Assembly (NCBI RefSeq): GCF_024347635.1
Contig: NZ_AP025510.1
Coordinates: 1,922,001 to 1,986,000, forward strand
Reading direction: 5' to 3'
DNA: 64,000 nt
Source: Vibrio tasmaniensis
GTDB lineage: Bacteria; Pseudomonadota; Gammaproteobacteria; Enterobacterales; Vibrionaceae
Below are positions 46,980-55,935 of the stretch, piece by piece (within the stretch, counting starts at the first letter, position 1; each line of letters starts with the position of its first letter). The notes below the pieces were generated by a model. That model was not told where the DNA came from. It was given only the letters and a program-made list of their open reading frames with translations, and did no database searches. A program made the position numbers and the translations under genes.

Positions 46980-48545
46980 TTAACCACCCTCTTTATCATA
47001 TTGGTAAATGTCACCACGATACTGTATGCCCCCTTCTTCAAACAGCACGGTTTGATAGATGATATGCACGGGGATTCGCTTCTTGAGGCGAACCTTAGTA
47101 TTAGGAGCAAGGTCGTTACTTTGGTTAGGTACTTTCCTTACCTTGGTGGCAAACAACAATTCAGCCAATTCCTCTGCATGTTCGACACGTATACAACCTG
47201 AACTATAAGCACGGAAGTCATCATTAAACAGGCCTTTACTTGGCGTATCGTGCAGATAGATAGCTCGCTTGTTGGGTGTGTTGAACTTGTACAGACCTAG
47301 CGCATTACGTGAGCCTGCCTGTTGACGCATTCGATATGGGAACGAATTGAAATTGATGGTCTGCCAATCGATATCTGTGGTGTCGACGGTTTCCATGGTG
47401 CGCCAACCATCAATCACTTGGAAGTTGTGTGTTTCTAGGTAGCTTTCGTCCGCTTTTACCTTAGGTAAGATGTCTTTGACCATGATTTTCCATGGCACAT
47501 TCCAAGTTGGATTTAAGATAACCGAATCTAGGTTTATCTCTAAAAGCGGTGTTTTTCGCGACTTTCTGCCCACGACAACTTTGGACTCAAAGACCTCTTC
47601 ACCATCTTCCCAATACTTCATATCAAAACTAGGGACGTTGACGACAATGAGAGAGTCTCTGTCTCGTGGCCACAAACGCACGCGTTCCGCATTCAGAGCC
47701 AAAGAAGTTAATCGATCATCAAAGCTCATGTTGACCCATTTGATCGTATCTGGCCCGATGATCCCATCGTCTGTAAGGCCATGCATACGCTGAAAAGATT
47801 TAATCGCCGTTTGCAGATCTCGGCCGAACTCAGGGAAATCGACCGCGATCATCGAGGTATTAACACCGACTAAAGCAATACGCTCAACAAGAATAGCTTT
47901 GTCTGAAAGCTGATCCCCCAAGCGTTTCAATCCTTTCTGTCTGTATCGCTCGATATTAAGTTCAGACGCGGTTTCTAACACGGAATAGGTCGCCTTGAAT
48001 TGGTCGAAATCCCCGACAGGCGGCGCATAAGACAACACCATCTCCAATAAGTAATCATTGGCGACACTGCTTTTCAGTCTCATCAGAATATGCGGGGAAG
48101 GCGCAGGTAACTTGGAATGCAGCTTACCTGAAAAATACCACTCTTTACCTGCAAGTGGCGCGTTTTCAACGTAACTTAAATAGTAGATAAAGGTGTCGGT
48201 TAGCAAAATGTCCAACTCTTGCCATTGACCTCGGGATTGATACTGACGGATTTGTTTCAGCTGTCTCTCAAAAAGCGGTGCCATTTGCGCTTGTTCGAGA
48301 AGAGATAACTGGAATTCAAACGCTTTAACAAGTTCTGGAGAATCCCATAGAATAGGAAGCGAAGAGTCTTGATAAAGACTCTGGGTGAGCTCTGGATAAA
48401 TCAACATAAAAGAGAGCTCTGAATCAGCCGGGATAAATCGACCCTCGCCAGAACTCGCATAGCTCCATGCATGCACAGAAACTAACATCAATAATCCACA
48501 GAAGTATTTCGCTAACATGCTTAATCCCATCACCAACAATTTCAT
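46980..48545 (-). CDS. L,D-transpeptidase (YcbB/LdtD-like)
   Basis: A 521-residue periplasmic enzyme with an N-terminal signal segment. A peptidoglycan-binding motif lies in AIKSFQRMHGLTDDGIIGPDT (near 240). The YkuD catalytic site is YLHDTPSKGLF then AYSSGCIRVEHAEEL with the active Cys near 455. It forms 3-3 cross-links in peptidoglycan. The exact start is uncertain: three ATGs lie within the first eleven codons and none has a strong ribosome binding site. Confidence 0.92.
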   Translation of the reverse strand: MKLLVMGLSMLAKYFCGLLMLVSVHAWSYASSGEGRFIPADSELSFMLIYPELTQSLYQDSSLPILWDSPELVKAFEFQLSLLEQAQMAPLFERQLKQIRQYQSRGQWQELDILLTDTFIYYLSYVENAPLAGKEWYFSGKLHSKLPAPSPHILMRLKSSVANDYLLEMVLSYAPPVGDFDQFKATYSVLETASELNIERYRQKGLKRLGDQLSDKAILVERIALVGVNTSMIAVDFPEFGRDLQTAIKSFQRMHGLTDDGIIGPDTIKWVNMSFDDRLTSLALNAERVRLWPRDRDSLIVVNVPSFDMKYWEDGEEVFESKVVVGRKSRKTPLLEINLDSVILNPTWNVPWKIMVKDILPKVKADESYLETHNFQVIDGWRTMETVDTTDIDWQTINFNSFPYRMRQQAGSRNALGLYKFNTPNKRAIYLHDTPSKGLFNDDFRAYSSGCIRVEHAEELAELLFATKVRKVPNQSNDLAPNTKVRLKKRIPVHIIYQTVLFEEGGIQYRGDIYQYDKEGG

Positions 48546-48599
48546 AAGTATGGCAAAGAAATTGGAGTAAGCATGTTATTTTTTAAGGAGCTTTATGAA

Positions 48600-49697
48600 T
48601 CAAATTGCACTCCAGTGGTTATCCCACTGGATGGATGATTGCTGAATTGATTTTTCATAAGGCTTGTGTTGGCTCACCACACTACCCGCTCCAGAGCTGA
48701 GTCGAAACTCACCATCAAGTAGCACTGCGCCAGAAGCATCAGACAGCGCAGAGAGTTCCACCAGTTCTTTAGTCTCTTTAGACCAAATACCGTAGCAATT
48801 ACCTCGTGGTGAGGTCGCAATAATCCAATCATCTGACGCCGCAATACTGGCGATATAGTGATTGAACCTTGCCCACTGTTCTGGCTCTGCATTCAGTGCT
48901 TCAAACTGCCCGCCTTTGGTATGCATCGCCAGAAGTGAAGGATACTCATCGGGCTCGCCACGATATTGCTGGCCACATAGTACGGTTTCAGCACCATCAT
49001 GCGCTAAGTGTCGGATGCTCAGCTTCTTGTCCAGCAATTCAACCTGATCAAGCAGCACACCTTGGGGAGAAACATAACTTAAACTCGGTTGCATCGAATT
49101 CAAATTTTTCGGTGTTCTACCGTCAGTATGAACACCACCAACGCCTATCGCGAGATTGCCATCAGGCATGATGATCACTTCATGTGGGCCAATGCCAAAA
49201 CCCGTGAACTCCTCGACCTTACGATACCCTTGCGCGACATCGTAAACACCTATCACGCCTTGACTGCTGTCCGTTTTCCCTTCAGTAGCATACAGTAACT
49301 TGCCATCTAATGAGTAAACGCCATGACCATAGAAGTGACGATTATTCCCTTTCACAGCGAGCTTGATTTGCTCACCGTTTTTATAGTCAAACACCATAAA
49401 ATAGTCACCAGGACGACGAGCAAACACCACCGCATGCGATGAGGCAGGGCAAATCGCAACGCCATGGCCACGATCGGGAATCGGCAACTGAGTTAATGGC
49501 ATACCATATTCGTCAGCCACAACCGCTGAATATTGACCACGACCATTCAGCGCACAACCAATCAGTTGGGGATAATTCGACGCACTCACCCCATCCTTTC
49601 GACTCGTACAGCCAAATGGAAGCACAGGAACAGCCGCACAACCCAGTGCAGCCTTAAGTAGCGCTCTTCGCGTAGTATCAGTCACCATCGGTAGCAT
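48600..49697 (-). CDS. DUF1513 periplasmic protein (beta-propeller-like)
   Basis: A 365-residue protein with a signal TTRRALLKAALGCAAVPVLP followed by a lipobox-like FGC, so export as a Tat lipoprotein is likely. The body has repeated strands of the WD/propeller type (HGVAICPASSHAVVFARRPG, GHGVYSLDGKLLYATEG, GPHEVIIMPDGNLAIGVGG). DUF1513 proteins of unknown role are found with imelysins. The start overlaps the imelysin stop. Last gene of the iron-associated group. Confidence 0.85.
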   Translation of the reverse strand: MLPMVTDTTRRALLKAALGCAAVPVLPFGCTSRKDGVSASNYPQLIGCALNGRGQYSAVVADEYGMPLTQLPIPDRGHGVAICPASSHAVVFARRPGDYFMVFDYKNGEQIKLAVKGNNRHFYGHGVYSLDGKLLYATEGKTDSSQGVIGVYDVAQGYRKVEEFTGFGIGPHEVIIMPDGNLAIGVGGVHTDGRTPKNLNSMQPSLSYVSPQGVLLDQVELLDKKLSIRHLAHDGAETVLCGQQYRGEPDEYPSLLAMHTKGGQFEALNAEPEQWARFNHYIASIAASDDWIIATSPRGNCYGIWSKETKELVELSALSDASGAVLLDGEFRLSSGAGSVVSQHKPYEKSIQQSSIQWDNHWSAI

Positions 49698-50739
49698 TAA
49701 ATCCTATTACGACACCAAGCTCTATCGCCACTTCTTCATGAATGAGGTACTTCAAACGTTCTAGTTTGTTGTATTGAGTCAGCACCTCTCGGTAACCTTC
49801 TTTGCTCTGCAACAGAGCAAACAAGCTTGAGTCTGTAGGCCAAGTATCTAGCGTCAATGTGAACTGGTCAGCAACACGGTCAGCAAGATTGTTTAAGCCC
49901 TTTTCTCTCAATAAGCTATCAAGCCCATTACCGTCAGCGATGTAAAGCTTCTCAAGCGCCGCTACATTCGCTTTTAGTTGCGTCATCGAGGTTTGTGCAC
50001 GCCATGATTCTGAGAAGTAAGGACGGGGATGACCGATTTTCGCCATCGGGCGACTCAGCTTTTTCATACTGTAATCAAGTTGGTTGGTCAATAAAGCGAT
50101 GTATTCCGACTCCCAGCGCATCTCGTCCAGTGCTAGCCAAGGGTTAACCTGCCAGGCTTCAGCAATAGAGGCAGATTTCACAGCCAAATTTTGTGCGATA
50201 GCTTGTGAAGATAAGCAACCTGCAGCTTTGTCTTGAAGCAGTGGTGATTGCTCGTCATACAGAGACCATTCCAACGCACCTAGCCCTTGTACTGTCACAC
50301 TCTGCTGAGAAATTTCATCTTGAGACCAAGATTTGTCTTGCTGAGTCAACTGACGCATTTTAAGACCGGTGGTGTTCTTTTTGTCTGGCCAGAATTGAAT
50401 ATTCCAACTCTCTTCAAGCGCCGCTGTTGGACCTCTTTCCTGACCTTGAAGAGCCATCCAACTATTCATGGTGAGCTGCCACTGAGTTTTCAAGGCACCC
50501 AGTTCAACACTGTTGGTTTGGCAGTAACCCTGCATCAAGGCTTCTAGATCGTTGGCTTGCTTGGCAAATAGAACGGCTGAATCAAACTCTTGTTGATAGA
50601 CACTGCGACTAATATGGTTAGTCGAATCTGCTTGATAAGACACGCCGTTAACCTCAGATGAAGCCACTTGCTCACCCGATGATTGGCAACCTGCCATAAT
50701 TAATACCGACAAAGGCATTAACAATAATTTATGCGTCAT
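49678..50739 (-). CDS. Imelysin-family lipoprotein (second, divergent)
   Basis: A 353-residue protein with a lipoprotein signal (MPLSVLIMAGC). The family pattern is seen in FAKQANDLEALMQGYC, the W-rich QLTMNSWMALQ and GALEWSLYDEQ, but the usual GxHxxE is altered: the His position holds Leu. It may therefore bind a different ligand from the larger imelysin at 52396. It lies downstream of the DUF1111 gene in the same direction. Confidence 0.85.
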   Translation of the reverse strand: MTHKLLLMPLSVLIMAGCQSSGEQVASSEVNGVSYQADSTNHISRSVYQQEFDSAVLFAKQANDLEALMQGYCQTNSVELGALKTQWQLTMNSWMALQGQERGPTAALEESWNIQFWPDKKNTTGLKMRQLTQQDKSWSQDEISQQSVTVQGLGALEWSLYDEQSPLLQDKAAGCLSSQAIAQNLAVKSASIAEAWQVNPWLALDEMRWESEYIALLTNQLDYSMKKLSRPMAKIGHPRPYFSESWRAQTSMTQLKANVAALEKLYIADGNGLDSLLREKGLNNLADRVADQFTLTLDTWPTDSSLFALLQSKEGYREVLTQYNKLERLKYLIHEEVAIELGVVIGFNATDGD

Positions 50740-50895
50740 GCTGTTACCTTACTTCCTAATTTTTATTTTAATTATACGAGTTCATTAAATACGAAACGAC
50801 CGCTGACCTCGTATTGCTACAAATTCAGCGGTGCTAAGTGGTTTAATTACTGCTTTATAAGTAACTCGCGTTAACTAAACTGAATTCAACTCAGC

Positions 50896-52284
50896 CTATA
50901 ACGAGTTCAAAAACGCCAGTAGCGCTTCGCGTTCACTACTACTTAAAGCTAATACTTTCTGTTTCGCCATTTCTGCTTCACCGCCATGCCAAAGCACGGC
51001 CTCCATAACGTTTCTTGCTCGGCCATCATGAAGTAAGAACGTATGACCATTCACTTCTTTGGTATAGCCTAATCCCCATAATGGCGTCGTACGCCACTCT
51101 TGGCCGTTGGCAAGATATTCAGGGCGATTGTCGGCTAGGCCTTCACCCATATCGTGCAACAACATGTCGGTGTATGGGCTGATTAGCTGTTTAGACAACG
51201 CAGGTAAACCTTCTCGCTCTGCTGTGCGAATTTCAGCTTGGTGGCAACTTTGGCAACCCGTATCTTTGAACAATTTTTTACCTTGAACAACCACTGGGTT
51301 ATCAACATTACGACGAATAGGTACCGCGAGATGCTGCGAATAAAACTCAACGAAGTCTAGGATATTATCGCTGACTTCTGGCTCACCACCATTTGGAAAA
51401 TCATCACAAGTTGATTGCGCTGATGTGCAGTTTTCATTCGGGAATAAACGACTCGTTAAGCCCAAGTCACCGTTAAACGCCGCCGCATTTTGCTGCATTA
51501 GGTTAGGCTGACCAGCTTTCCAACCAAAACGACCTAAAGCCATTTCATTAGTTTTAACATCAAGAACGTAGTTCGCTTTACCTGAAACACCTTGCTTGTC
51601 AGCCAGCTGCTGTTCAGCAAACCCGAGGATTGTTTCTTGTGGGATGCTTTCAAGCAAACCGAGACCAATCATTGGCGGCGCAACTCGAGCTGAAAACTCA
51701 GTTTTAGGGTGCATATCGCCGAACGCAAGTTCCGTGATTTTTAATGTGGGTTTACGCAGAGTAACGACCGTGCCGTCTTTGAAGGTAACCGGAACATCGG
51801 TGTAACTGATGTTCACTTTACCTTCTGGTTTAACACCTTGAAGCGCGAAATCTTGTAACTGGCCGCCGTAAGTTGGTTCAGGAATACCGCCATCACGAAT
51901 GAAGGCTTGTCTCTGCTCTGGCGTTTCAGCAGGAATACTTAAGCGAACCAACAATGAAACTGCGTTCTGGTCACCTTTTTCAGGCGCATGACCACGACCA
52001 TCTTTGATGTGACAGTTTTGACAACCGTTAGTATTAAATAGTGGGCCTAACCCATCACGTGCATCGGTTGATGACGGTGCGGGTACCCAAGGGTTTCTAA
52101 AGAAGCTGTTACCTACACTGAAATCCAAACGTTTGCTCATTGGAAGATTGGCTGCTGGAAGAGAAAAAGCATTCGCTCCTTCTTTCTTCACCGTTGTTTT
52201 TCCGCCCGAGTAGGTTTCATGTGCATGTAATGGGGATAAGAAAAACAGTGCGGTTAATAGTGAGGCTGAGAGATACGACTTCAT
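50896..52284 (-). CDS. Dihaem cytochrome c, DUF1111 (thiol oxidoreductase-like)
   Basis: A 462-residue protein with a signal peptide ending near SPLHA. Two CxxCH haem motifs are visible (NTNGCQNCHIKDG near 93 and DTGCQSCHQAE near 345). The fold resembles dihaem peroxidases such as MauG/CcpA. These proteins occur with imelysins in iron-regulated loci and may oxidise or strip a ligand of an iron complex; the reaction is not established. Confidence 0.9.
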   Translation of the reverse strand: MKSYLSASLLTALFFLSPLHAHETYSGGKTTVKKEGANAFSLPAANLPMSKRLDFSVGNSFFRNPWVPAPSSTDARDGLGPLFNTNGCQNCHIKDGRGHAPEKGDQNAVSLLVRLSIPAETPEQRQAFIRDGGIPEPTYGGQLQDFALQGVKPEGKVNISYTDVPVTFKDGTVVTLRKPTLKITELAFGDMHPKTEFSARVAPPMIGLGLLESIPQETILGFAEQQLADKQGVSGKANYVLDVKTNEMALGRFGWKAGQPNLMQQNAAAFNGDLGLTSRLFPNENCTSAQSTCDDFPNGGEPEVSDNILDFVEFYSQHLAVPIRRNVDNPVVVQGKKLFKDTGCQSCHQAEIRTAEREGLPALSKQLISPYTDMLLHDMGEGLADNRPEYLANGQEWRTTPLWGLGYTKEVNGHTFLLHDGRARNVMEAVLWHGGEAEMAKQKVLALSSSEREALLAFLNSL

Positions 52285-52352
52285 ACATTGCCTTGCTGTG
52301 TTTTTGATTTTAGTTTTTATTAGGGTGTCACTTTCTTAAGTGACAAACAATT

Positions 52353-52373
52353 AAGGGCTCAATGAGAGCCCTT
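52353..52373 (-). terminator. Terminator after irpA-like imelysin gene
   Basis: A perfect 8-bp stem aagggctc / gagccctt, 23 bp after the stop codon, with a weak T tract. It may reduce transcription into the following genes. Confidence 0.6.
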
Positions 52374-52395
52374 TATTGATTTTCGCTTCGGGTTC

Positions 52396-53655
52396 TTAGA
52401 ACTCGTGATCAGCCGTGTCTGGGTTTAGGCTATCAATGCCAATAACACCAGCCGCACGCTCGATTGCAGCGGTTTGAGACACTAGCGCAACAATAGTTTT
52501 GTTTACTAATGCGTTACCCGCAGCATTGTCAGCAGCAATTAGCTGATCGAAGTGCTGGTTATTTTTCTCTGCTGACACAACAAGTTGACCAACTTGTGCA
52601 CGTGCTAGGTCAAACTGCTTTTGAATCTCTTTCGCCGCTTGCTCGTCTTTTTGCTCAACAAGGTCAAACAGGCTAGGACCAGAAAGTAGAGAACCATCTT
52701 CACGCTTGTACAAGCCAGTGTATACGTTGTAGATACCTTGCTCGTTGTAGTAGTGAGAGTTGTGCGTGTTATCAGAGAAACAATCATGCTCGTCTTCAGT
52801 AGAGTTTGCTTCTAGTGCAACTTTCATACGCTCACCCGCTAGTTCACCTAGAGATAGTGAGCCCATGCCGAATAACATTTTACGCAGGCCGTTCTCGCTA
52901 GATTCAGAAAGTAGCTCTTGACGGTAGTTGCCTTTTTCGCCTTCAGCCCACTGCTTTTCCATCCACTCTAGGTCTTGGATAAGGAGTTCAGCTGATGCTT
53001 TTAGGTATGCGCCACGACGGTCACAGTTGCCATTTGTACACTCAGTGCCAACAACGAAATCAGTGTAAGCACGCTCACCTGCACCGCTGTTTGTGCCATT
53101 TAAGTCTTGACCCCAAAGTAGGAATTCAATCGCGTGGTAACCAGACGCTACGTTTGCTTCAGAGCCGCCGATCTCGTTTAGGTCTGCAATTAGCTCTGGA
53201 GTAATGTTAGTTGCGTCTACTGTTGTCTGACCAATTTGGAAAGTCTTATTTGCAACGATGTTTGCACTAGCGCCTTCGTTTCCAAGTTCGTATTGGTAAT
53301 CAGTAGAAACGTAATCAATAAGGCCTTCATCTAGCGGCCATGCGTTCAATTGGCCTTCCCAATCATCTACAACAACGTTACCAAAGCGAAATACTTCAGA
53401 CTGTTGGTAAGGTACACGAGAGTCTAGCCAAGCTTGCTTTACTTGTTCGAAATTGCCAGCAGAAGGAGAAGCTAAGAAGGTATCAATAGAAGAGTTCAAC
53501 ACTTTTGCTGTAATTACTGAATCTGCAAACACTGCATGAGCAATATCGGCGTAATGTTCTACAACTTGATCTTGAGTTACTGCTGCAAAAGAAGAAGCAG
53601 AGGCAAAAATGAGTGACGAAGTTACGGCTTTTGTCACTAAAGATTTAATGGTCAT
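52396..53655 (-). CDS. Imelysin-family (IrpA-like) periplasmic protein
   Basis: A 419-residue protein with a Sec signal peptide ending ASSFAAVT. The imelysin motif GYHAIEFLLWGQD (GxHxxE) is intact, and SFHDT-like later segments are replaced by HDCFSDNTHNSHYYNE, which fits IrpA-type iron-regulated proteins. A Fur-like box lies 45 bp upstream of the start. Role in iron-compound binding or uptake is inferred from family and context. Confidence 0.9.
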   Translation of the reverse strand: MTIKSLVTKAVTSSLIFASASSFAAVTQDQVVEHYADIAHAVFADSVITAKVLNSSIDTFLASPSAGNFEQVKQAWLDSRVPYQQSEVFRFGNVVVDDWEGQLNAWPLDEGLIDYVSTDYQYELGNEGASANIVANKTFQIGQTTVDATNITPELIADLNEIGGSEANVASGYHAIEFLLWGQDLNGTNSGAGERAYTDFVVGTECTNGNCDRRGAYLKASAELLIQDLEWMEKQWAEGEKGNYRQELLSESSENGLRKMLFGMGSLSLGELAGERMKVALEANSTEDEHDCFSDNTHNSHYYNEQGIYNVYTGLYKREDGSLLSGPSLFDLVEQKDEQAAKEIQKQFDLARAQVGQLVVSAEKNNQHFDQLIAADNAAGNALVNKTIVALVSQTAAIERAAGVIGIDSLNPDTADHEF

Positions 53656-53699
53656 GAAGCATCCTTGTTGAGCTTTGAATTATTATTCGTAGTAATAGT

Positions 53700-53718
53700 G
53701 CAAACCATTATCATTTAC
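53700..53718 (-). promoter_or_regulatory. Fur-like box upstream of the imelysin locus
   Basis: On the minus strand gtaaatgataatggtttgc matches the Fur consensus at 13 of 19 positions, with a perfect central aatgataat. Confidence 0.6.
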
Positions 53719-53774
53719 ACTACAGATTTGAATAATACAAACTTACAATTTTATTGCAAGATAAATACAAAAAA

Positions 53775-53792
53775 ACCTCACATTTGTGAGGT
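53775..53792 (-). terminator. Terminator of ribA
   Basis: A perfect 7-bp stem acctcac / gtgaggt, loop attt, with a T tract of seven on the minus strand. Confidence 0.8.
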
Positions 53793-53832
53793 CTTTAAAT
53801 ACTTTTGTGCTATAGCAATAAAAGAAAGCTTA

Positions 53833-54429
53833 TCAAATATCCAGATTATGCTTACCGTGTGAGACTTTCGCCTTCAGGTAGCTTTCATTACCCGACTTGA
53901 TATGAGCAGATGTGTTCACCACTTCTTCAATCTCAATACCGAAAGATTTCAGCTCATTGATCTTCTTAGGATTGTTAGTTACCAAGCGAATTTTTGTGGT
54001 TCCTAAAGCGCGAAGCATTTCTGCCGCTTCGGTAAAGTCGCGCAAATCATCACCAAAACCTAGGTGGTTATTGGCTTCGTAAGTGTTCATGCCTTCGCTT
54101 TGCAGTCGGTACGCATCGATTTTGTTGTACAAACCAATACCACGACCTTCTTGCCGTAAGTAAAGAATCACTCCACCCGTCTCACCCATAATTCTGATGG
54201 TTTCATCTAACTGCTCACCACAGTCACAGCGAGAAGAATGAAAAACATCACCAGTCAGGCACTCAGAATGCATACGAACAAGAGGTATGTCTTGTGTCTT
54301 ATCCGCTGATTTAAATATCACAGCAACATGCTCTTTATCTGTTTTCAATCCATGGAAAGACAGAAGTTCAGCATCAATACTGCTTGTTACCCCTACTTTG
54401 AAATCTATTCTGGCACGCACTTCCGCCAT
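53833..54429 (-). CDS. ribA: GTP cyclohydrolase II
   Basis: A 198-residue enzyme of riboflavin synthesis that opens the imidazole ring of GTP. The zinc Cys residues lie in [19 protein letters not shown] and the catalytic loop is [15 protein letters not shown]. The C-terminal [18 protein letters not shown] is typical. The ATG at 54429 has GTGAG seven bases upstream, and family members start there. No RFN element is seen upstream. Confidence 0.96.
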   Translation of the reverse strand: MAEVRARIDFKVGVTSSIDAELLSFHGLKTDKEHVAVIFKSADKTQDIPLVRMHSECLTGDVFHSSRCDCGEQLDETIRIMGETGGVILYLRQEGRGIGLYNKIDAYRLQSEGMNTYEANNHLGFGDDLRDFTEAAEMLRALGTTKIRLVTNNPKKINELKSFGIEIEEVVNTSAHIKSGNESYLKAKVSHGKHNLDI

Positions 54430-54602
54430 AGCTATACTCACTTGAAAATTCGATGTATTTAACAACACTACACGATATGTCTAGGCAATATTTTGTAGCT
54501 AACTATCTAATGATAGACACTATGAGGCTGTTAACAATTTTTTTCAAGGTCGACCACGCACAAATTGTTATATTATAACAATTAATTTCCCAGGTAATAA
54601 AA

Positions 54603-54633
54603 AACCCCACATTGGGATGACCAACATGGGGTT
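54603..54633 (-). terminator. Terminator of the small gene at 54680
   Basis: A 7-bp stem aacccca / tggggtt extended by inner ttgg / ccaa pairs, with a T tract on the minus strand. Confidence 0.65.
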
Positions 54634-54679
54634 AAAAATCAATCAGTAAAGGTTTTAGTGATGCTTTGTTGCTGAACAG

Positions 54680-54856
54680 TTAGCCTACTTGTGCTTGCTT
54701 CCAGATAATAAGCTGAACCCAAGCATTTTCTAATTCTGCTAACTCTTCGTGTGTCAGTATGGATATGCTCGATTTCGCACTGTATTTTTCAGCCCATTTA
54801 TCGGATTGAACATGAGTATGGAACTCTTTTTTCAAACTTGAGGTTACGTTATCCAC
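54680..54856 (-). CDS. Small protein of unknown function
   Basis: A protein of about 58 residues. A GTG at 54856 is the best start because AAGGA lies seven bases upstream; the GTG at 54862 is too close to it. The product is helical (HTHVQSDKWAEKYSAK, ILTHEELAELENAWVQLIIW). It has its own terminator. The family is not recognised, though the helical pattern resembles small regulatory or DUF-type proteins of vibrios. Confidence 0.55.
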   Translation of the reverse strand: MDNVTSSLKKEFHTHVQSDKWAEKYSAKSSISILTHEELAELENAWVQLIIWKQAQVG

Positions 54857-54943
54857 AGACACATCCTTAATACTATTTAACCTTTACGATCTGTCAATAA
54901 TACAAAATATAGCTCAATTGGTAAACAGCAATATGTGTTTTTT

Positions 54944-55384
54944 TTATATTTTATTCTTAACACTCACAACCAATATATATATAAATATGATCAACATAAC
55001 AACCGGAAGTAACCAAAGTAATAGATTTGAATGGTTCATTTTTGGTTTATATAGAACAAACTCACCGAATCTATGTGTCATATATTGGGTTATTTCATTA
55101 TTGCTCTTGCCTGACTTAACCATATTAAAGACAACGAGACGTAAATCTTTTGCTATTGGGGAGTTCGATTCAATCAGGTTTTGATTCTGGCATTGCGGGC
55201 AACGTAGCGTTTTGGCCAATGTAATGGCGCGCTGTTGCTGTTCTGAATTTTCAAATTCAAACAGTTCAACTTGAATACTCGTATCCTTATTACTGGCAGT
55301 AAACAGATCTTCCGCCAAGGTCGGAAAACTAATAACCATTAACGTAGACAGCATAATGAGTGTTTGTATTAAAAGCTTCATCAT
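54944..55384 (-). CDS. nrfF: NrfF, CcmH/CycL-type cytochrome c maturation protein
   Basis: A 146-residue membrane-anchored thiol oxidoreductase. A signal peptide ends near TLAED, the redox motif is LRCPQCQNQNL, and a C-terminal membrane segment lies at about 120-142. With NrfE and NrfG it forms a specialised haem lyase that attaches the CxxCK haem of NrfA. Its start overlaps the stop of the thioredoxin-like gene. Confidence 0.92.
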   Translation of the reverse strand: MMKLLIQTLIMLSTLMVISFPTLAEDLFTASNKDTSIQVELFEFENSEQQQRAITLAKTLRCPQCQNQNLIESNSPIAKDLRLVVFNMVKSGKSNNEITQYMTHRFGEFVLYKPKMNHSNLLLWLLPVVMLIIFIYILVVSVKNKI

Positions 55385-55935
55385 CCATTAGTACCATCAA
55401 AATACATCGCAAGTTCTTCTTGCCACAAGGATTCATTAATCACACCCAACAACTTCTTAACTATTTGGCCTTCAGCATCGACCAGATACGTTTCAGGAGT
55501 GCCGATTACACCGAGTTCTAACGCTAACTTACCTTGAGGGTCACTGATTACTGCAGAGTACGGGTTTCCGTCTTTCGATAAAACATTGATCGCTGCCCCG
55601 GAATTATCTCGATAATTGAGACCAACAATTGGAATGCCTTTCTTCTGCAGTTCGAGTAAAAAAGCGTGCTCGGTTTTACATATTCCACACCAAGAAGCCC
55701 ATACATTGACCAGTTGGTAAGGATGCTGTGTGACATCAGCGAGCGTAATTTCCTGCTGACCACTGACGCTTTCACTATTCACTAACGCAGTAGATATGAA
55801 TTCTGGAAATGCCCTTTTTTGCTCTGAAACGTTGGTCGTTTGTTGCTTACTGTCAAGCGCAAAGACAAATCCCAACACCACTACTAATGCCAAGACAATG
55901 AGAGTAATTAGCTTGTTACGAACGCTGGTATGCAT
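55381..55935 (-). CDS. DsbE/CcmG-type thioredoxin-like protein of the nrf locus
   Basis: A 184-residue protein anchored by one N-terminal membrane segment (about residues 9-27). The thioredoxin domain has NVWASWCGICKTEH (WCxxC) and GVIGTPETYLVDAEG with the cis-Pro. It would reduce the apocytochrome Cys residues before haem attachment. The gene overlaps nrfE at its start and nrfF at its end. Such a gene is found in nrf loci of Vibrio and Pasteurellaceae but not in E. coli. Confidence 0.9.
   Translation of the reverse strand: MHTSVRNKLITLIVLALVVVLGFVFALDSKQQTTNVSEQKRAFPEFISTALVNSESVSGQQEITLADVTQHPYQLVNVWASWCGICKTEHAFLLELQKKGIPIVGLNYRDNSGAAINVLSKDGNPYSAVISDPQGKLALELGVIGTPETYLVDAEGQIVKKLLGVINESLWQEELAMYFDGTNG

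Noticed and set aside
48546..48599. Single operon from the imelysin locus to the L,D-transpeptidase
   Set aside because: The genes face the same way, but a gap and the unrelated functions argue for separate units; not claimed.
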